Part shown: piece by piece, positions 36,512 through 44,352 of the stretch
How positions within the stretch are numbered: position 1 is the stretch's first letter
Layout of the letters: every line of letters starts with the position of its first letter
Source of the DNA: Massilia horti
GTDB lineage: Bacteria > Pseudomonadota > Gammaproteobacteria > Burkholderiales > Burkholderiaceae_D
NCBI RefSeq assembly: GCF_004614195.1
Contig: NZ_SPUM01000102.1
Span: forward strand, 1 to 64,000
Direction of reading: 5' to 3'
DNA: 64,000 nt
Made by a program: the position numbers and the translations under genes
Notes under the pieces: model-generated
What the model was told of the DNA's origin: nothing
The model's input: only the letters and a program-made list of their open reading frames with translations
The model's database searches: none

Positions 36512-37635
36512 GCCACCTCCGCTTGGGCAAACCCGGGCTGTGCGATGAAGCGCGCCAGGTGGTGGTCGGAGTCGCCCAGGGTGAGCTCGAAGAAGGTGAG
36601 CCGCTTGAAGTAGTGGGCCGCGGGCAATTCATCGGTCACGCCCATGCCGCCATACAGCTGCACCGCCTGCTGCCCGACGAACCGGGCCGCCTGGCCGATG
36701 CGGAACTTGGCGGCCGAGATGGCGCGCCGGCGCTCCTGCGGGTCGGGCGAACCGAGCCTGGCCGCGGCCAGCAGCACCATCGAGCGCGCCTGCTCAAGGT
36801 GGATGTACATGTCGGCCATGCGGTGCTGCAGCGCCTGGAAGGTCCCGATCGGCACGCCGAACTGCTGGCGCGTCTTGAGGTACCCGAGGGTGTCCTCGAA
36901 CAGCGCCTCCATTGCGCCGAGCGCGTCAAAGCACAAGAGGCCGGCGCCGTAGTCGAGCGCGGCGTCCAGCACGTCCCCGCCGGCGCCTGGCGCGCCGACC
37001 ACGGCATTCGCCGCCACCTGCACGCCGTCAAAGCGGATGTTTGCCGCGCGCCGGCCATCCAGCGTGCGGTATTGAACGATGTGCACGCCAGGCGCATCGG
37101 CCGCGACCACGAACACCGTGATGCCTTCGGGCGCGTGCGCCGTGACGATCAGCGCGCCGGCCTGGGCCCCGTGCAGGACGACCTTTTTTTCGCCGCGGAT
37201 AAGATAGCCGCCGTCCACCCGTTCAGCGCGGGTTTCGATGCTGGTCATGTCGTGGCGCGACTGCCGCTCGCCCAGGGCGCAGGCCAGCTTGAGTTCGCCG
37301 GCGGCCACGCGCTGGAGTAGTAGGCCATGGCCACCGCCCAGCTTGAGGAACTCGGCGCCCAGCACGGTCGCGAAGTACGGTTCGACCACCAGGCCGCGTC
37401 CGAGCTCGCGCATCACCACAAACATGTCGAGCGCGCTGCCGTCAAAACCGCCCTGCGCTTGTGGTATCGGCAGCGCGGTCATGCCCAGCTCGGCCAGCGT
37501 CGCCCATGCAGCCTCGGACACGCCGGCTGGCGACTGGATGATGGCGCGGCGCGCCTCGAAACTGTAGTCGCGCGCGATCCAGCGCTTGATCGCGTCGGCG
37601 AACTGGACCTGCTCTTCCGTGAAATTGAAGTCCAT
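36508..37635 (-). CDS. Acyl-CoA dehydrogenase, subunit-type B
   Basis: A 375-residue acyl-CoA dehydrogenase family flavoprotein starting [18 protein letters not shown]-domain features include [20 protein letters not shown] and [19 protein letters not shown]. It is shorter and more divergent than its neighbour, like the non-catalytic or partner subunit of heteromeric dehydrogenases (for example the FadE26-FadE27 type of mycobacterial steroid catabolism). ATG 37635 is used; the longer frame to 37782 runs into the neighbour. Substrate unknown. Confidence 0.87.
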   Translation of the reverse strand: MDFNFTEEQVQFADAIKRWIARDYSFEARRAIIQSPAGVSEAAWATLAELGMTALPIPQAQGGFDGSALDMFVVMRELGRGLVVEPYFATVLGAEFLKLGGGHGLLLQRVAAGELKLACALGERQSRHDMTSIETRAERVDGGYLIRGEKKVVLHGAQAGALIVTAHAPEGITVFVVAADAPGVHIVQYRTLDGRRAANIRFDGVQVAANAVVGAPGAGGDVLDAALDYGAGLLCFDALGAMEALFEDTLGYLKTRQQFGVPIGTFQALQHRMADMYIHLEQARSMVLLAAARLGSPDPQERRRAISAAKFRIGQAARFVGQQAVQLYGGMGVTDELPAAHYFKRLTFFELTLGDSDHHLARFIAQPGFAQAEVA

Positions 37636-37645
37636 GTGCTTTCCC

Positions 37646-38836
37646 TTACAGGCCCAGGATCGCCTGGGCGATGATGTTGCGTTGGATCTCGTTCGTGCCG
37701 CCGTAGATCGACGTTTTGCGGAAGTTGAAGTAGTACGGCGCGAGCGGCGTGGCCTCATCAATACCGGACACGCTGTGTTCAATCTCGCCTTCCAGGTAGG
37801 CCGGGTCGAACGGCAGCGCCAGCGGGCCCGCCGCCTCGAGCATCAGCTCGGTCAGCATCTGCTGGATCTCGGTGCCGCGCACCTTGAGCACCGACGCTTC
37901 CGGCCCCGGAGCCTTGTCGGCGCGGGTGAGCGCGCGCAGCACGGTCACCTCCAGCGCCATCAGTTCGATCTCCAGCGCGGCGACCTTGGCGGCGAACAGC
38001 GGATCTTTCAGTAGCGGCTTGCCGTTCTTTTTCTCGCTGCCCGCCAGACGCTTGAGGAAGGCCAGCTCGCGCTTGGAGCGTCCCACCGCGGCAATGCCGG
38101 TGCGTTCGTGGCCGAGCAGGTACTTGGCATAGGTCCAGCCCTTGTTCTCCTGGCCGACCAGGTTGGCGACCGGCACCCGCACGTTGTCGAAGAAGACCTC
38201 GTTCACCTCGTGTTCTTCGTCGAGCATGATGATCGGGCGCACCGTGACGCCGGGCGCATGCATGTCGATCAGCAGGAACGAAATGCCCTCCTGCTTGCGC
38301 ACCGTGGGATCGGTGCGCACCAGGCAGAAGATCATGTCGGCGTACTGCGCCAGGGTGGTCCAGGTCTTCTGGCCATTGACGATGTAGTACTCCCCCTCGC
38401 GCACGGCGCTGGTCTTGAGCGAGGCCAGGTCGGAACCGGAACCGGGCTCGGAATAGCCCTGGCACCACCAGTGTTCGCTGGACAGGATGCGCGGCAGGTA
38501 GTGGTCTTTCTGTGCCTGCGTGCCAAAGGCCATGATGACGGGGGCCACCATGTTCACGCCGAACGGCATGATCTGCGGCGCGCCGGCAAGCGCGCATTCC
38601 TCTTCGAAGATGTGGCGCTGTATCTGCGTCCAGCCCGGTCCGCCGTATTCGACCGGCCAGCCCGGCGCGACCCAGCCTTGCGCGGCCAGGATCTTGTGCC
38701 AGCGAACCCAGTCCTCTTTCGACAAACGCAGGTGACTGCGCACCTTGTGCCGCAGGTCGGCGGGCAGGCTGGCGTCGAGGAAGGCCCGCACCTGGTCACG
38801 GAACGCGAGTTCGGCCTCGCTGTAATACAGGTCCAT
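37646..38836 (-). CDS. Acyl-CoA dehydrogenase, subunit-type A
   Basis: A 396-residue acyl-CoA dehydrogenase. It shows SEPGSGSDLASLKT (flavin/substrate loop) and the C-terminal FRKTSIYGGTNEIQRNIIA. LLGHERTG places E244 where the catalytic base lies in FadE26-like enzymes. It is first in a four-gene set (dehydrogenase, dehydrogenase, MaoC, MaoC) with overlaps or a gap of 10 bases. The set suggests beta-oxidation-like processing of a branched or bulky acyl-CoA; this is inference. Confidence 0.9.
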   Translation of the reverse strand: MDLYYSEAELAFRDQVRAFLDASLPADLRHKVRSHLRLSKEDWVRWHKILAAQGWVAPGWPVEYGGPGWTQIQRHIFEEECALAGAPQIMPFGVNMVAPVIMAFGTQAQKDHYLPRILSSEHWWCQGYSEPGSGSDLASLKTSAVREGEYYIVNGQKTWTTLAQYADMIFCLVRTDPTVRKQEGISFLLIDMHAPGVTVRPIIMLDEEHEVNEVFFDNVRVPVANLVGQENKGWTYAKYLLGHERTGIAAVGRSKRELAFLKRLAGSEKKNGKPLLKDPLFAAKVAALEIELMALEVTVLRALTRADKAPGPEASVLKVRGTEIQQMLTELMLEAAGPLALPFDPAYLEGEIEHSVSGIDEATPLAPYYFNFRKTSIYGGTNEIQRNIIAQAILGL

Positions 38837-39019
38837 TCTGTCTCCTTGGAATCGTTCGGTTCAAGAGCAGGACCCTCGAACCGGCGCGCCGGTCATGCAA
38901 AAAAGCACGACCGTTCACAAGGATTGTACCCGAAAAGAGTGAGCGAATATCAACAATTCGCCGCATGCGGCCGGGGGCGTGAGTGGCAGTGTGGTGTTTG
39001 CCCACCCCGGAAAACACAA

Positions 39020-39049
39020 ACGGGAGGCTCCCTTGCGAGAGCCTCCCGT
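39020..39049 (-). terminator. Intrinsic terminator of the Prc protease gene
   Basis: ACGGGAGGCTC and GAGCCTCCCGT form a perfect 11-base-pair stem with an 8-base loop, 21 bases beyond the prc stop. On the minus strand it is followed by the T-rich TTGTGTTTT, as expected for a rho-independent terminator. The rest of the 234-base gap to the dehydrogenase start shows nothing else clear. Confidence 0.75.
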
Positions 39050-39070
39050 CATTCACAGCGTTAGTGCGGT

Positions 39071-41323
39071 TTAGTTGCCGCCGACCTTGGTCGAAGCCAT
39101 GTAGGGCATCGTCCGCGACGCCATCCTGGTGTCGGTCTTGAGCATCGCGACCTCGTCCGCCAGGATGTGGGCGGCTTCCTGCAAGAGCACGTCCTTGGCA
39201 TTCTTGGCCGCCTTTTCGGCCGCCAGTTCCGCCTGCAGGTTGCGCTCGTCGGCCTGCAGGCCGTCATCCTGCCTGAGCGACCTGGAAGCCAGCACCGACT
39301 TGGCGGGCGCGGTAGGCACCGGCGCCTTGCTGCGCGCCTCTTTCGCGCCCGGGCCGGCCGCCGGCTCGTCCTTGACGCTGGCCTTGCCGTCCGCCAGGCG
39401 CGCCTCGCGCAGGCGCGACTTTGCGTCCTGGGCGTCGCGCTCCTTGCGGCGCACGGCCTCGTTCAGCGAGATCGCGTTGTCCTTGCGCAGTTTGATGACC
39501 TCGGCGATGTCCTCCTGCAGGTACTGGAAGTCCTTGTCCTTGGCGATGCGCGCCTCATGGCGCTTCTGCAGCGGACCCACCAGCTCCTTCAGGTCGCCCA
39601 GCGCCACGTAGTTGGCCGGCTTGATCGTGGTCCACGGCAAGGCGTTCTCGTAGGACGACTCGCCGAAGCTGTCGACATCGGAGGTCACTGGCAGCTTGAT
39701 GTCCGGCGTCACGCCGCGCAGCTGGGTGGTGCCGCCATTGATCCGGAAGAACTGGGCGATCGTCATCTTCAGCTCGCCGTAGCGCACCTTTTCGTTCGGC
39801 GAGAAACGGTCCAGGTTGATCAGGGTCTGCACCGTGCCCTTGCCGAAGCTCGGCTCGCCGATCACGATGCCGCGGCCATAGTCCTGGATCGCGGCGGCGA
39901 AGATCTCGGAGGCCGAGGCCGAGCCGCGATTGATCAGCACGCCCATCGGGCCGTCCCAGGCCAGGCCCGGGTTGGTGTCGCTCTCGACCTCGACCCGCCC
40001 TTCCGCGGTGCGCTGCTGCACCACCGGACCCTTGTCGATGAACAGGCCCGTCAGTTCCACCGCTTCGATCAGCGACCCGCCGCCGTTGTTGCGCAGGTCG
40101 ATCAGCACGTTGTCGACCTTCTCCTTCTTCAGTTCGCCCAGGATGCGCTGCACGTCGCGGGTGGCGCTCTTGAAGTCCTTGTCACCCCTGCGGCGCGCCT
40201 CGAAGTCCAGGTAGAAGGTCGGCAGCGAGATCACGCCGATGCGGCGCTTGGCGCCGCCATCCTTGACCTCGATGATCGATTTCTTGGCCGACTGCTCTTC
40301 CATGGCGATCTTCTTGCGCACCAGCTGGACCGTGACGTGCTTGCCGTCTGGACCGGCGTCGGCCGGAATCACGTCCAGCCGCACGGTCGAGTCCTTTTCG
40401 CCGCGCACCAGTTGCACCACGTCGTCGATGCGCCAGCCGAGCACATCGGTCATCGCGCCGCTCGCCCCCTGCCCCACGCCGACGATCTTGTCGCCGACCT
40501 TCAGCTTGCCGGACTTGTCGGCCGGACCGCCGGGCACGATCTCGCGGATCAGCGTGTAGTCGTCGCGCGTCTGCAACACCGCGCCGATGCCTTCCAGCGA
40601 CAGGCGCATGGCAATGTCGAAGTTCTCGGCCGAGCGCGGGCCCAGGTAGTTGGTATGCGGCTCGATCGAGGTTGCATAGGCGTTCATGAACATCTGGAAC
40701 ACATCCTCGTTGTTGAGCTTCTTGAGGCGGTTCTGGTAGTTCTCGTAACGCTTGTCGAGCGTCTCGCGGATCGCTTTTTCGTCCTTGCCGGCGAGCTTGA
40801 GGCGCAGCCAGTCATTCTTGACGCGTTTGCGCCACAGGTCGCGTATTTCGTCCTCGTTCTTTGCCCACGCGGCCTTCTCGCGATCGAGCTGCAAGGTCTC
40901 GTCGCTGGTGAAGTCGAACTTGCCCTTGAGCAGTTCGCGGGCGTACGCCATGCGCTCGCCGAAGCGTTGCTGGTACAGGTTGAAGACCTGGAACGGCAAG
41001 GTCAGGTTCTCGTTGTTGATCGCGTAGCCAATCTTGGCGCGCATTGGCGCGAACTGATCGATATCGGCTTGGGTGAAGTACAGCTTTTCGCTGTCGAGCC
41101 CCTTGAAATAGTTATCGAAGATTTTTTCCGACAACGCGTCGTCGAGCGGAACCGCCTTGTAGTGATAGCGCGACAGCACCCGGGATGCCCACAGCGCGGC
41201 CTGCGTCTGCGCAGGGGCCGGCTTCATCTGGGTGACAGCGACGGCCGCCTTTTCGGGCTGCGCGATCACCACGTGGGCCGACATGGCGGCTGCCAGGACG
41301 GCTATCAATATTTGCTTCTTCAT
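39071..41323 (-). CDS. prc: Tail-specific protease Prc (carboxy-terminal processing peptidase)
   Basis: A 750-residue periplasmic protease of peptidase family S41. A signal peptide (about 1-21, ending VVIA), an N-terminal TSP-like domain, a PDZ domain (about 230-330, VPGGPADKSGKLKVGDKI) and the S41 core follow. The Ser-Lys dyad is in GSASASEIFAAA and SFGKGTVQ, with the spacing of E. coli Prc S452/K477. A C-terminal DUF3340-like, Lys/Ala-rich region follows. Prc trims lipoproteins and murein endopeptidases. A clear terminator lies downstream. Confidence 0.94.
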   Translation of the reverse strand: MKKQILIAVLAAAMSAHVVIAQPEKAAVAVTQMKPAPAQTQAALWASRVLSRYHYKAVPLDDALSEKIFDNYFKGLDSEKLYFTQADIDQFAPMRAKIGYAINNENLTLPFQVFNLYQQRFGERMAYARELLKGKFDFTSDETLQLDREKAAWAKNEDEIRDLWRKRVKNDWLRLKLAGKDEKAIRETLDKRYENYQNRLKKLNNEDVFQMFMNAYATSIEPHTNYLGPRSAENFDIAMRLSLEGIGAVLQTRDDYTLIREIVPGGPADKSGKLKVGDKIVGVGQGASGAMTDVLGWRIDDVVQLVRGEKDSTVRLDVIPADAGPDGKHVTVQLVRKKIAMEEQSAKKSIIEVKDGGAKRRIGVISLPTFYLDFEARRRGDKDFKSATRDVQRILGELKKEKVDNVLIDLRNNGGGSLIEAVELTGLFIDKGPVVQQRTAEGRVEVESDTNPGLAWDGPMGVLINRGSASASEIFAAAIQDYGRGIVIGEPSFGKGTVQTLINLDRFSPNEKVRYGELKMTIAQFFRINGGTTQLRGVTPDIKLPVTSDVDSFGESSYENALPWTTIKPANYVALGDLKELVGPLQKRHEARIAKDKDFQYLQEDIAEVIKLRKDNAISLNEAVRRKERDAQDAKSRLREARLADGKASVKDEPAAGPGAKEARSKAPVPTAPAKSVLASRSLRQDDGLQADERNLQAELAAEKAAKNAKDVLLQEAAHILADEVAMLKTDTRMASRTMPYMASTKVGGN

Positions 41324-41463
41324 ACGTCGTTTCTCCGAGCCATTCGGTAACTCTCTGCCGGTAATCCGGCGTCCGCGACCAATTCTACAGGATAGCTGAG
41401 CACCGCAGAGTCAAGTTGTACGGTTTCGCCGAGCGAGCTTAAGGTGCCCCTAAGGAAGCCGCC

Positions 41464-42024
41464 TCACGTTTTTACAAATCGAAACAAGCTTGGTTGTAAC
41501 CAGAACAGAATCCCCAGGGCGATTATGATGACGATCAAGTAAGGCCACGAACGCAGCGCCAGCCGCCAATCGACCGGCGACGGCCAGAACGAGAGGAACT
41601 GTGGTGCCAGCACAAATGTCAGGGCAAGATCGACCGGGCCGAACTGCAAGCCGCCGCGGGTGCGCCACCAGGCGAACGCCAGCGGCACCAGCAGGACCAG
41701 GACCGGGGCCAGCGCGGCCGGCGCAGCGTTGTACCAGCGCAAATTGGCGAAGGTGACCGAGCCCAGTTCCCAGAGCTTGCCGCGGCGGCGCGGGATGATG
41801 GTCAGCCCGGTCGGCTCGGCGTTGGTCAGCAGCCCGACCGAAAAGTGCGCCAGCTCATGGCACAGCGTGCCGGCCACGGTGAACACGAAAAAGAACGGAT
41901 GGGCGTTCGATACCATCCAGATCAGGAAGGCCAGCGCGGCCGACGGGGCCAGGTACAGCAGGATGTCGGCGTGCGCGCACAACCAGGCGGGGGCCACGCT
42001 GCTGCAGCCATGAAGCAGCGACAT
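41464..42024 (-). CDS. Small M50-like membrane protein with HELAH motif
   Basis: A 186-residue membrane protein with about five hydrophobic segments. The second carries GTLCHELAHFSVGLL, an HExxH zinc-binding motif within a membrane helix as in M50/site-2-type or related metallopeptidases. A later helix contains WPSPVDWR. No PDZ domain is present and the length is short for a canonical site-2 protease, so it may be a divergent M50-like enzyme or a non-proteolytic relative. It follows tdk by 15 bases in the same direction. Confidence 0.7.
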   Translation of the reverse strand: MSLLHGCSSVAPAWLCAHADILLYLAPSAALAFLIWMVSNAHPFFFVFTVAGTLCHELAHFSVGLLTNAEPTGLTIIPRRRGKLWELGSVTFANLRWYNAAPAALAPVLVLLVPLAFAWWRTRGGLQFGPVDLALTFVLAPQFLSFWPSPVDWRLALRSWPYLIVIIIALGILFWLQPSLFRFVKT

Positions 42025-42039
42025 CGGGGTTTCCCGTGT

Positions 42040-42591
42040 TCAGCCGGTATAAAAGCAGCGGCCGCAAGCCTGGCGGTAACTCTCGTTGCCGCCGATGCTG
42101 ACCTGCTCGCCTTCACGGATGCGTCGACCCTCTTCGTCGACGCGGATGTTCATTGTCGCCTTCTTGCCACAGGTGCAGATGTTCTTGATTTCCTCGATAT
42201 CGTCGGCCAGCGCCAGCAAGTAGGCCGAGCCCGGGAAGGGTGCACCGCGAAAGTCGCTGCGCAACCCGTAGCAGATGACGGGCACCCCGCGCACCTGCGC
42301 CAGTTGGTGCAGTTGCTGGACCTGGACGGTGGACAGGAACTGAGCCTCGTCGACCAGCACGCAGGACACATCCGGCGCGCTTTCAAGGAAATCGGTATCG
42401 CCATCGAACAGGTCGACCTGGCGATTCGGCCCCAGGCGTGACGTGATCAGGCCGACGCCATAGCGGTCGTCGATCGCCGCCGTGTACAGCTGGACCGCCT
42501 GACCCTGCTCCTCGTAATTGTGCGCCACCTGCAGCAGTGCGGTCGATTTACCGGCATTCATTGCCGAGTATCTGAAATAAAGTTTAGCCAC
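42040..42591 (-). CDS. tdk: Thymidine kinase
   Basis: A 183-residue type II thymidine kinase phosphorylating thymidine in the salvage pathway. P-loop MNAGKSTALLQ, the DEAQF Walker B-like motif, and a C-terminal zinc site CTCGKKA...CGRC are all present. The frame starts at GTG 42591 (VAKLYFRYS); no ATG is nearer. A -10-like TATAAT is 38 bases upstream within an inverted repeat. Confidence 0.93.
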   Translation of the reverse strand: MAKLYFRYSAMNAGKSTALLQVAHNYEEQGQAVQLYTAAIDDRYGVGLITSRLGPNRQVDLFDGDTDFLESAPDVSCVLVDEAQFLSTVQVQQLHQLAQVRGVPVICYGLRSDFRGAPFPGSAYLLALADDIEEIKNICTCGKKATMNIRVDEEGRRIREGEQVSIGGNESYRQACGRCFYTG

Positions 42592-42603
42592 TGCCGTGCC
42601 CTG

Positions 42604-42649
42604 AAGAATCCCGGTTGGAAATCAACGGATTATAGCAACCGGGATTCTT
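42604..42649. repeat. 14-base-pair inverted repeat spanning the tdk promoter region
   Basis: AAGAATCCCGGTTG (42604-42617) and its perfect reverse complement (42636-42649) are separated by 18 bases. The loop contains, on the minus strand, TATAAT (42634-42629), a likely -10 box for tdk. T-rich DNA follows the right arm on the plus strand (TTTTC). The pair may be an operator, or a hairpin derived from an insertion or a terminator. Confidence 0.6.
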
Positions 42650-42705
42650 TTCGCGCCAGAAAATGCACCGCGGGGCAGCGCGGCCCAGGCAGCTTATCGG
42701 ATAAC

Positions 42706-43335
42706 TTAGCGGCGACGGCGCGCCGCAAAGCCAAGCAGCGTTATTCCTGCAAGCATCAGGCTATAGGTTCCCGGCTCGGGCACCGGGGCGGCCATCGCAA
42801 GCGTCACGTTATTGGCGGTAGGCCAGTAGGTCCCCAGGCTCGTCAGGGTGACGCTTTGCAGCGGCGCATCGGAGGTGAAACCAAGGAAGCTGCCCGTGGT
42901 CGTATTGTCCAGCGTGTAGGTTGCCGTCGTCCCATCCATTGCGGTCAGCGTCACGCTGGTGTTCGGCGTGAACTGTCCATTGACGTCGGTGCCGAAGAAA
43001 TTGCCGCCGAAAGCGGTAACGCCGCCCGAGAACCCGGAAAATACGATGGGATCGAAGAGACTGTTGTTCGACAGCCAGCGGTCGCCCGGCACCCCGGCTC
43101 CGTACAGGCCGTTCTCCGAGCTGACGGTGTACGAATACGCGCCCGCCATACGGCTCATGGGCGAGTCGTAGTACATGATGGACAAGTCGTTGTAAGTGTC
43201 GACACCCGGGGCCGTCACGGCCGAGTTGAACGCGCTCTGGCTGGTGTAGATCGTTATGTCAGCCTGGGCGGCGGTGGCGGCCAGCAGCATGGCCGCCAGG
43301 GCGAGCGATTTGAGCGAAAGCAATTGGGTATTCAT
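42706..43335 (-). CDS. PEP-CTERM sorted exoprotein, paralogue 1
   Basis: A 209-residue secreted protein. Signal peptide about 1-25 (ending AAQA), a beta-rich domain with FSGFSGGVTAFGGNFFGTD, and a C-terminal PEP-CTERM tripartite signal VPEPGTYSLMLAGITLLGF then AARRRR, cut by an exosortase. Function unknown; PEP-CTERM proteins are usually processed at the inner membrane and exported with exopolysaccharide. It is highly similar to the next gene; tandem duplication is evident. The start MNTQLLS follows AGGAGTGC. Confidence 0.88.
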   Translation of the reverse strand: MNTQLLSLKSLALAAMLLAATAAQADITIYTSQSAFNSAVTAPGVDTYNDLSIMYYDSPMSRMAGAYSYTVSSENGLYGAGVPGDRWLSNNSLFDPIVFSGFSGGVTAFGGNFFGTDVNGQFTPNTSVTLTAMDGTTATYTLDNTTTGSFLGFTSDAPLQSVTLTSLGTYWPTANNVTLAMAAPVPEPGTYSLMLAGITLLGFAARRRR

Positions 43336-43398
43336 GATGCACTCCTGTGATGATTTCGACTGGAACGGGGGGCTTGCCGGACCAGTAGATATCAGTTC

Positions 43399-43425
43399 CA
43401 CAACAGTTGCAATCCGAATAATCTT
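43399..43425 (-). promoter_or_regulatory. Conserved upstream element of PEP-CTERM paralogue 1
   Basis: A 27-base segment CACAACAGTTGCAATCC... (plus-strand reading) matches the corresponding segment upstream of paralogue 2 (44248-44274) at 24 of 27 positions. Each lies 64 bases upstream of its gene's start codon. It may be a duplicated promoter or binding site; a TTGCAA hexamer lies in both. Confidence 0.5.
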
Positions 43426-43527
43426 GAATACTTGATACTTTGCGCTGAATAAATCAATCGTCAAGTTGCCCGCATTATTTCGCCAGCGAGAGGGAATTGC
43501 CGCGGCGGGTGCCGCGGCCGATGCAGC

Positions 43528-44184
43528 TTAGCGGACCATTCGGCGGCGGCGCGCTGCATAGCCAAGCGCCGCCACGCCCCCCAGCAGCAGGCTAAAGGTT
43601 CCGGGCTCGGGCACGTTCGCGGGCACCTCGGTCACGCCAAGCGTCAGGTTGTTGGCGGTGGGCCAATAGGTGCCCCCGCTGGTGAGGGTGACGCTCGCCA
43701 GCGGCGAATCGAACACGAAGCCAAGGAAGCTGTTCATGGTCGTGTTGTTGATTGTGTAGCTGATCGAATTGCCATAGCCATCCAACGCGAGCAGCGTCAC
43801 GCTGGTATTGGGCATGTACATACCATTGATGTCCGAGCCGAAGAAATTGCCACCGAAAGCGGTCACGCCGCCCGAGAACCCGGAAAACACGATCGGGTCA
43901 AGGAGATTGTTGTTCGACAGCCAGTGGTCGCCGGGCAACCCGGCGCCGTACAGGTCATTAACCGAGCTGACTGTGTACGAGTAGGCGCCCGCAGTGCGGC
44001 TCATGGGCGAAGTGTAGCGCATGACGGAGAGGTCGTCGAAGGTATCCACGCCCGGGGCCGAGATGGCCGCGTTGAATGCGCTCTGACTGGTATAGAACGT
44101 GATGCCAGCCTGCGCGGCCGTGGCGCTCAGCAGCAGCATCGCGGCCAGGACGAGTGGCTTAAGCGAAAGCAATTTATTATTCAT
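43528..44184 (-). CDS. PEP-CTERM sorted exoprotein, paralogue 2
   Basis: A 218-residue secreted protein, clearly a duplicate of the gene at 42706-43335: same signal peptide pattern (ATAAQA), same LSNNNLLDPIVFSGFSGG core, same NTSVTLLALDG segment. The C-terminus is VPEPGTFSLLLGGVAALGY followed by AARRRRMVR, the PEP-CTERM signal with basic tail. An extra Tyr/Gly-containing insertion (DGYGNSIS) separates it from its twin. Function unknown. Confidence 0.88.
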   Translation of the reverse strand: MNNKLLSLKPLVLAAMLLLSATAAQAGITFYTSQSAFNAAISAPGVDTFDDLSVMRYTSPMSRTAGAYSYTVSSVNDLYGAGLPGDHWLSNNNLLDPIVFSGFSGGVTAFGGNFFGSDINGMYMPNTSVTLLALDGYGNSISYTINNTTMNSFLGFVFDSPLASVTLTSGGTYWPTANNLTLGVTEVPANVPEPGTFSLLLGGVAALGYAARRRRMVR

Positions 44185-44247
44185 TAGACAACTCCTGTTA
44201 TGATGTTAGTTAGAAAGGTTAGTTACCTGTCTAGTTAATAACATTTT

Positions 44248-44274
44248 CACAATAGTTGCAATCGAAATAATCTT
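44248..44274 (-). promoter_or_regulatory. Conserved upstream element of PEP-CTERM paralogue 2
   Basis: The partner of the element at 43399-43425, identical at 24 of 27 bases and at the same 64-base distance from the start codon. Beyond it the upstream sequences diverge. Confidence 0.5.
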
Positions 44275-44352
44275 TTGTGCTTGCTGCTTCCGGTTGGATA
44301 AAGCTATCGGCAAATTGCCAGCAATTTGCCGCCGCGCGCCCTGGCCCCCTCT

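Noticed and set aside
39167..41350. A 727-codon plus-strand open frame opposite prc
   Set aside because: Shadow of the S41 protease gene; no recognisable domains.
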